A stretch of 28,057 nt of DNA from an uncultured Phascolarctobacterium sp. Lineage in GTDB: Bacteria; Bacillota; Negativicutes; Acidaminococcales; Acidaminococcaceae. Both the position numbers and the translations under genes were made by a program. Below, one piece after another: positions 24,541 to 28,057 of the stretch. Positions within the stretch are counted from its first letter, which is position 1, and each line of letters starts with the position of its first letter. The stretch spans positions 1 through 28,057 of the forward strand of contig NZ_CAJMEH010000020.1 of the NCBI RefSeq assembly GCF_905212365.1, read 5' to 3'. Below the pieces are notes generated by a model. It saw nothing but the letters and a program-made list of their open reading frames with translations, was not told the origin of the DNA and ran no database searches.

Positions 24541-25548
24541 TTATTTCAGCAAGCCTTTTTCTTTATAATACTTGATTGCGCCGGGATGCAGCTGAACGGA
24601 AGTGCCCTGGATGCCGCGCAGAGCAGTGTCCAGTTTAATTTCGCGTTTTGCGGTCGCATGGGAAGCGCCGATAATCTCTAAGCCCTTAGGATCGTAGATG
24701 CCGGACAGCAGGTCGTAAACCACATCGTCGGACAGGTTTTTGCTGACCAGCATAATATTCATAACGGCCGCGGTAGTGGTATCCTTTTGCGTGCCGTATA
24801 CATCTTTGGGAATAGTCCATTCTACATAGAAGGGATATTTGGCGATTAATTTTTTCAAAGCTTCGCCTTCAACGGGAACGAATACTATTTCTTTGGCGGT
24901 GCCCAATTCTTTAATTGTAGCGTTGCCTAAGCCGGAGGTTACGAAAGCTACGTCGCACTGGCCGTTTTTAATTTGGTCGATAGCTTCGCCGTAGGAGAGG
25001 TAGTCGACCTTAGCGTCTTTATAAGTCATGCCGTGAGCTTCAAACATCATGCGTGCGTTCAGCTCTACGCCGGAGTTAGGAGCGCCAACGCCTACGCGCT
25101 TGCCTTTCAGGTCTTCAAATTTAGTAATGCCGCTGTCTTTAGTAGTTACAATCTGGCACACGTTAGGCCACAAGCCCATCATAGCGCGTAAATCCTCGGC
25201 TTTGGGTTTGCCCTGGTAAGCGCCGAAGGCTTCTACCGCCTGGATAACGGAGTCGCTCATGGCGATAGCCATTTCGCCTTTACCGGTAAGGATAGCGTTG
25301 ATGTTTTCAGCCGTAGCGCCGGTTGCCGTAGCGGAGGTTTTGTAGCCCATTTCGCCGACAACTTTGGAGAAAGCGCCGCCGATGGGGAAGTAAATGCCGC
25401 TGGTGGGACCAGTCAGTACCGTGATAAACTCCTTGGAACGATCAAGTTTACCGGCGCTCTTGCCGTCCGCTTTCTTGTCGCCGCCGCCGCAGGCTGCCAC
25501 GGTTAAGGCCATAACGATCATCATCATGAGAGCAATAATTTTTTTCAT
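24541..25548 (-). CDS. TAXI-family TRAP solute-binding lipoprotein
   Basis: About 335 residues. The signal sequence MKKIIALMMMIVMALTVAAC ends in a lipobox (VAAC), so the receptor is probably a lipoprotein. Family blocks are TVLTGPTSGIYFPIGGAF near mature residue 35 and FEDLKGKRVGVGAPNSGVEL in the middle. It captures substrate and passes it to the permease at 22027-24003. ATG 25548 gives a typical MKK start; ATG 25554 (two residues longer) is equally possible. First gene of the minus-strand operon; its promoter region faces that of the gamma-glutamyltransferase. Confidence 0.93.
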   Translation of the reverse strand: MKKIIALMMMIVMALTVAACGGGDKKADGKSAGKLDRSKEFITVLTGPTSGIYFPIGGAFSKVVGEMGYKTSATATGATAENINAILTGKGEMAIAMSDSVIQAVEAFGAYQGKPKAEDLRAMMGLWPNVCQIVTTKDSGITKFEDLKGKRVGVGAPNSGVELNARMMFEAHGMTYKDAKVDYLSYGEAIDQIKNGQCDVAFVTSGLGNATIKELGTAKEIVFVPVEGEALKKLIAKYPFYVEWTIPKDVYGTQKDTTTAAVMNIMLVSKNLSDDVVYDLLSGIYDPKGLEIIGASHATAKREIKLDTALRGIQGTSVQLHPGAIKYYKEKGLLK

Positions 25549-25581
25549 AAACATTTCGCCTCTTTCCTCTTGACTTTTCAC

Positions 25582-25599
25582 AATTGTAAAGCTACAATT
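25582..25599. promoter_or_regulatory. Palindrome in the TAXI gene leader, candidate operator
   Basis: AATTGTA (25582-25588) and TACAATT (25593-25599) form a perfect inverted repeat with a 4-nt spacer. It lies just downstream of the predicted start point (-10 TATAAT at 25610-25615, minus strand) and upstream of the ribosome site, where a repressor would block transcription. The regulator is unknown. Confidence 0.45.
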
Positions 25600-25609
25600 C
25601 CTTGATTTA

Positions 25610-25615
25610 ATTATA
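25610..25615 (-). promoter_or_regulatory. -10 box of the TAXI-TRAP operon
   Basis: A perfect TATAAT on the minus strand, 62 nt before the TAXI start codon. No good -35 hexamer is found 16-18 nt further upstream (TATCGT at 17 nt), so the promoter may be weak or activator-dependent. Confidence 0.5.
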
Positions 25616-25747
25616 TCATATCGATGTGCGTTACGATAGTTTTTGGCAGAAAATAAAAAATTTTCTGCGCTAGAAGGCGTCGCGCTGCGATGATTTTGTA
25701 AAAAGCTTTATAAAAATGCAAAAAAGAAATTGCCTTGCCCCTGGTTC

Positions 25748-25776
25748 TTTACAGACTTAAAGCGCCCGCTTATAAT
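25748..25776 (+). promoter_or_regulatory. Promoter of the gamma-glutamyltransferase-family gene
   Basis: TTTACA (25748-25753) and TATAAT (25771-25776), 17 nt apart. Predicted start near 25783, 18 nt before the ribosome site. Divergent from the TAXI operon, with about 130 nt between the two -10/-35 sets. Confidence 0.85.
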
Positions 25777-25812
25777 TAAATCAGAAAAGCTTGGCAGCAC
25801 AGGAGGATGAAG

Positions 25813-27429
25813 ATGGATTTTCAATTTAACGGACAGGAATACACCTACGGTTCGCGCCGCCGCGTCGTATACGCCAAACGCGGCATGGTCTGCACCTCGC
25901 AGCCGTTGGCGGCGCAGGCTGGCCTGCAAATTTTACAGCAGGGAGGCAACGCCATTGACGCGGCCATCGCTACGGCGATTTGCCAAACCGTGGTAGAGCC
26001 GACGAATAACGGCTTGGGCAGCGATTGCTTCGCTTTAGTATGGGTAAAGGATAAGCTGTACGGCTTAAACGGCAGCGGCTATGCGCCGCAGAATTTGACA
26101 GCGGAGGCGGTGGCTGCCAAAGGATTTACGGATAAAATGCCGTTTCGGGGTTGGTGCGCCGTAACTGTGCCGGGCGCTCCTGCGGCGTGGGCAGAGCTGC
26201 ACCGGCGTTTTGGCAGGCTGCCTTTTGCGCAGCTGTTTGCGCCTGCTATTGCCTATGCGGAGGAGGGTTATCCTGTTTCGCCAATTGTGGCCCGCTTTTG
26301 GCAGGAGGGCGTGGAACTGCTGACATCTTATAAAAACGACCCGGCCATTGCGCCGTGGTTCGCTGCTTTCGCTCCGCAGGGCCGCGCGCCTAAAACAGGC
26401 GAAATAGTTCGCTTACCGGGCCATGCTAAAACTTTGCGCCTGTTGGCGGAAAGCTATTGTGAAAGCTATTACCGCGGGCAGCTGGCGCAGGACATTGTTG
26501 ACTTTAGCCAACGGACGGGCGGCTATCTGACCTTGGAGGATTTGGCAGATTATCATGCGGAGTGGCAGGAGGCGCTGCACATCGATTACCGCGGCTACGA
26601 GGTGTGGGAAATGCCGCCTAACGGACACGGCGTTACGGCGTTGATGGCGCTGAATATTTTAAAAGGCTTTGAGTTTACCAAAAGGGATTGCGGCGCAACT
26701 TTCCATAAGCAAATCGAAGCGATGAAGCTGGCTTTTGCCGACGGCATGCAATATATCGCCGACCCACGCTATATGAAAGTAAAAACTGAGGAGCTGCTTT
26801 CCGAAGAATATACGGCGCAGCGGCGCGCTTTGATAGGCGAACGCGCTTTAACGCCGCAGGCCGGTAAACCGTTTTGCGGCGGCACGGTATATTTGTGTAC
26901 TGCTGACGGCGATGGCAATATGGTTTCCTTTATACAAAGCAATTATAAGGATTTTGGCAGCGGCATTGTGCTGCCGGGCTATGGTTTGAATTTTAATTGC
27001 CGCGCCGCCGGCTTCAGCCTGAATCCGCAGTCGGACGATTATTTGCAGCCGCGCAAAAAACCGTATCACACGATCATCCCCGGCTTTTTGACGAAAAACG
27101 GACGCGCGGTCGGCCCGTTCGGCGTGATGGGCGCGTATATGCAGCCGCAGGGGCATGTGCAGGTGATTATGAATACGGTGGACTTTTTGCTGAACCCGCA
27201 AGCAGCGTTGGATGCGCCGCGTTGGCAGTGGCTTGAAGGTAAAAAGATTTTGCTGGAGGACAGGGTTCCGCAGGAAATTGTAGACGAGCTGCGCCGTCGC
27301 GGGCATGAGATTACAGTAATGCGCGACGATACCAGCTTTGGCCGCGGCGAGATAATCTGGCGCAATGACGAGGGCGTGCTGGCCGGGGCGACGGAACCTC
27401 GCGCTGATGGAACGGTAGCGGTGTGGTAA
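25813..27429 (+). CDS. Gamma-glutamyltransferase-family protein (cytoplasmic)
   Basis: 538 residues, N-terminal-nucleophile hydrolase family; members self-cleave and act on gamma-glutamyl compounds such as glutathione, or on other amides. GGNAIDAAIATAICQTVVEP (about 45-64) and GGLGSD-like NGLGSDCFALVW are family blocks. The probable self-cleavage site is the Thr of CGGTVYLCTADGDGNMVS (about residue 358); the usual following Thr is Val. HTIIPGF, near 420, fits the C-terminal subunit. No signal peptide, so it is probably cytoplasmic. ATG 25813 lies 6 nt after AGGAGG; ATG 25807 abuts that box. The true substrate is uncertain. Confidence 0.88.
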   Translation: MDFQFNGQEYTYGSRRRVVYAKRGMVCTSQPLAAQAGLQILQQGGNAIDAAIATAICQTVVEPTNNGLGSDCFALVWVKDKLYGLNGSGYAPQNLTAEAVAAKGFTDKMPFRGWCAVTVPGAPAAWAELHRRFGRLPFAQLFAPAIAYAEEGYPVSPIVARFWQEGVELLTSYKNDPAIAPWFAAFAPQGRAPKTGEIVRLPGHAKTLRLLAESYCESYYRGQLAQDIVDFSQRTGGYLTLEDLADYHAEWQEALHIDYRGYEVWEMPPNGHGVTALMALNILKGFEFTKRDCGATFHKQIEAMKLAFADGMQYIADPRYMKVKTEELLSEEYTAQRRALIGERALTPQAGKPFCGGTVYLCTADGDGNMVSFIQSNYKDFGSGIVLPGYGLNFNCRAAGFSLNPQSDDYLQPRKKPYHTIIPGFLTKNGRAVGPFGVMGAYMQPQGHVQVIMNTVDFLLNPQAALDAPRWQWLEGKKILLEDRVPQEIVDELRRRGHEITVMRDDTSFGRGEIIWRNDEGVLAGATEPRADGTVAVW

Positions 27430-27433
27430 AGCT

Positions 27434-27474
27434 TTGCTAAAAAACAAACACGCCGCCGCAAATGCGACGACGTA
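27434..27474 (-). terminator. Minus-strand terminator downstream of the toxin locus
   Basis: On the minus strand CGTCGTCGCA pairs with TGCGGCGGCG (positions 27472-27463 and 27460-27451) with two G-U pairs, followed by TGTTTGTTTTTTAGC. On the plus strand the same hairpin has two C-A mismatches and a poor T-tract. It would stop transcripts running leftward out of the toxin/antitoxin locus into ggt. Confidence 0.6.
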
Positions 27475-27481
27475 TTTAAAA

Positions 27482-27510
27482 TTGACACATTAGTTCTCTT
27501 ATGGTAAAAT
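27482..27510 (+). promoter_or_regulatory. Promoter of the small membrane-peptide mRNA
   Basis: TTGACA (27482-27487) and TAAAAT (27505-27510), 17 nt apart. Start near 27517, giving a roughly 245-nt mRNA ending at the terminator 27720-27761. Confidence 0.87.
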
Positions 27511-27517
27511 GCTAAAA

Positions 27518-27548
27518 GGCGCTACTATAACGGTAGGCGGTTGTCCCT
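27518..27548 (+). repeat. Left arm of an imperfect inverted repeat around the toxin gene
   Basis: GGCGCTAC (27518-27525) and GCGGTTGTCCCT (27537-27548) reappear in reverse complement at 27795-27802 and 27777-27788. The left arm forms the start of the toxin mRNA; the right arm forms the start of the antisense RNA. So the two convergent RNAs begin with related, not complementary, sequence. Confidence 0.8.
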
Positions 27549-27557
27549 CTTGTTTAC

Positions 27558-27577
27558 GGGAGGGCGGCGTCCCTCCC
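27558..27577 (+). promoter_or_regulatory. Hairpin hiding the ribosome site before ATG 27578
   Basis: GGGAGGG (27558-27564) pairs perfectly with CCCTCCC (27571-27577) around a 6-nt loop, ending immediately before the ATG. A sequestered Shine-Dalgarno is typical of type I toxin mRNAs. Confidence 0.65.
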
Positions 27578-27727
27578 ATGAAAGGATTTCTTTGTCGGAA
27601 TCTGAGTAGAGAGGGGGCGATTACTATTACTTTCTCTGAGGTTATCAGCCTTTTGACACTTATCGCAATTATTGCATTTGGGTGTATTGAGATTGGTAGA
27701 TATATCGAAAAAAACGCAAAAAAATAA
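27578..27727 (+). CDS. Small membrane peptide, probable type I (holin-like/TxpA-type) toxin
   Basis: From ATG 27578 the product has 49 residues. One hydrophobic helix (ISLLTLIAIIAFGCIEIG, about 23-40) is followed by a basic tail, RYIEKNAKK. This is the form of Fst/TxpA-type type I toxins, often annotated as putative holin-like toxin; such peptides insert into the cytoplasmic membrane. The ATG 27578 ribosome site GGGAGGG is locked in a perfect 7-bp hairpin ending at the ATG. An ATT at 27620 or 27626, behind GAGAGGGGG, would give the usual 33-35-residue size. The antisense RNA at 27714-27809 converges on its 3' end. Confidence 0.7.
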   Translation: MKGFLCRNLSREGAITITFSEVISLLTLIAIIAFGCIEIGRYIEKNAKK

Positions 27728-27761
27728 CCGCCACACCCTCGCAAAGTTGACGGTTATTTTT
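27720..27761. terminator. Shared bidirectional terminator of toxin mRNA and antisense RNA
   Basis: AAAAATAACCG (27720-27730) and CGGTTATTTTT (27751-27761) pair perfectly around a 20-nt loop. Both strands end in T-runs (five on plus, seven on minus). It starts inside the last codons of the toxin gene, so the two RNAs overlap through this element. Confidence 0.88.
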
Positions 27762-27776
27762 AACACTAAACCTTAA

Positions 27777-27802
27777 AGGGACAACCGCTTATCGGTAGCG
27801 CC
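27777..27802 (-). repeat. Right arm of the inverted repeat around the toxin gene
   Basis: AGGGACAACCGC (27777-27788) and GTAGCGCC (27795-27802) are exact reverse complements of parts of 27518-27548. The arm lies at the start of the antisense RNA. Confidence 0.8.
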
Positions 27803-27815
27803 TCTTTGTATTTAT

Positions 27816-27844
27816 ATTATAGCAGGGCGAGAGCAAAAAGTCAA
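27816..27844 (-). promoter_or_regulatory. Promoter of the antisense RNA
   Basis: On the minus strand TTGACT (27839-27844) and TATAAT (27816-27821) are 17 nt apart. Near-perfect consensus with no minus-strand gene behind it, so a noncoding RNA is the natural product. Confidence 0.88.
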
Positions 27845-27845
27845 A

Positions 27846-27879
27846 TGTGCGTTGCGTTACGGCAGAATCGAAACGCGCA
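27846..27879. other. GC-rich imperfect hairpin between promoters
   Basis: GTGCG and CGCAC bound a stem with a few mismatches (27846-27879). There is no T-run. It separates the antisense promoter from the next gene's promoter. Role unknown. Confidence 0.3.
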
Positions 27880-27883
27880 CTGC

Positions 27884-27912
27884 TTTACATTAAGAAGCGT
27901 GTGGCATATAAT
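27884..27912 (+). promoter_or_regulatory. Promoter of the gene entering the right edge
   Basis: TTTACA (27884-27889) and TATAAT (27907-27912), 17 nt apart; start near 27919, 31 nt before the ATG. Confidence 0.87.
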
Positions 27913-27949
27913 GAAATTGCCCTAAAAAATTTAGAGGAGGTTTTTGGTT

Positions 27950-28057
27950 ATGAAAAAAGAAATTGCTGCATTGGTTGCAGAACAAACTAGAGCTTTGCTG
28001 GCCGCTCCCAGCGCCTGCAAGGAAATTAAGGCCGCTGCTGAGGCTTGGCTGGCAGCC
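27950..28057 (+). CDS. Partial small alanine-rich protein, cut by the window edge
   Basis: The first 36 codons are seen, starting at ATG 27950 with GAGGAGG (27934-27940) 9 nt upstream. The sequence is helical and alanine-rich (KKEIAALVAEQTRALLAAPS, then CKEIKAAAEAWLAA). It reminds me of short proteins in Negativicutes, sometimes loosely labelled Hsp90-like, but I cannot confirm a family from this much. No signal peptide is apparent. Confidence 0.6.
   Translation, partial: MKKEIAALVAEQTRALLAAPSACKEIKAAAEAWLAA

Larger units (their letters stand above)
27714..27809 (-). ncRNA. Probable antisense antitoxin RNA
   Basis: A minus-strand promoter (27816-27844) would start a roughly 95-nt RNA near 27809 that runs toward the toxin gene and ends at the shared hairpin 27720-27761, which on this strand is followed by seven T. 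It would overlap the toxin mRNA 3' end by about 50 nt, as RatA overlaps TxpA mRNA in Bacillus subtilis. Its role is inferred from layout. Confidence 0.65.

Noticed and set aside
25621..25747. Possible small gene between the TAXI and ggt promoters
   Set aside because: A 73-codon minus-strand frame there overlaps the ggt start and has no ribosome site. The region is AT-rich divergent promoter DNA.
27499..27766. Minus-strand frames of 70-81 codons across the toxin locus
   Set aside because: They cross the shared terminator and lack ribosome sites; the minus-strand product is better explained as noncoding RNA.

Overview
The window is dominated by one long plus-strand ribosomal-protein supercluster (about 2.66-21.85 kb), flanked by accessory genes. 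Strong AGGAGG-type ribosome sites, many GTG starts, a zinc-type S14, a DctQM-fused TAXI TRAP transporter with a DUF1850 protein, and moderate GC suggest a low-GC Gram-positive-lineage anaerobe. My best guess is Negativicutes (Acidaminococcaceae-like). That placement is inferred from gene content and no search was run.

Layout. 1-241: a terminator for an upstream gene, two near-identical stem-loops, and a minus-strand tRNA-Arg(ACG) with its own consensus promoter and terminator. 242-1960: a divergent promoter, a 230-nt leader and an SSS-family sodium:solute symporter. 1961-2658: decayed DNA holding a broken LytTR regulator domain (minus strand), orphan open stretches and two terminators. 2659-2687: a near-consensus promoter that launches the cluster.

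The cluster reads L7Ae-like, rpsL, rpsG, fusA, tuf (str); a hairpin and leader; rpsJ-rplC-rplD-rplW-rplB-rpsS-rplV-rpsC-rplP-rpmC-rpsQ (S10); rplN-rplX-rplE-rpsN-rpsH-rplF-rplR-rpsE-rpmD-rplO-secY-adk-infA-rpmJ (spc); rpsM-rpsK-rpsD-rpoA-rplQ (alpha); and a UUCG terminator. No map gene lies between adk and infA, and rpoBC is not immediately upstream. Together these genes supply ribosomal subunits, translation factors, the Sec pore, adenylate kinase and RNA polymerase alpha.

21.85-25.6 kb (minus strand): a TAXI solute-binding lipoprotein, a DUF1850 protein and a fused TRAP membrane protein form a tripartite importer operon. A cytoplasmic gamma-glutamyltransferase-family enzyme (25813-27429) is transcribed divergently from it. 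27.48-27.85 kb: a compact module with a small membrane peptide and a convergent antisense RNA. Each has its own consensus promoter, they share a bidirectional terminator, and their 5' ends are related. It looks like a type I toxin-antitoxin locus of TxpA/RatA architecture and is the most interesting part of the window. The last 108 nt hold the start of another gene with its own promoter.
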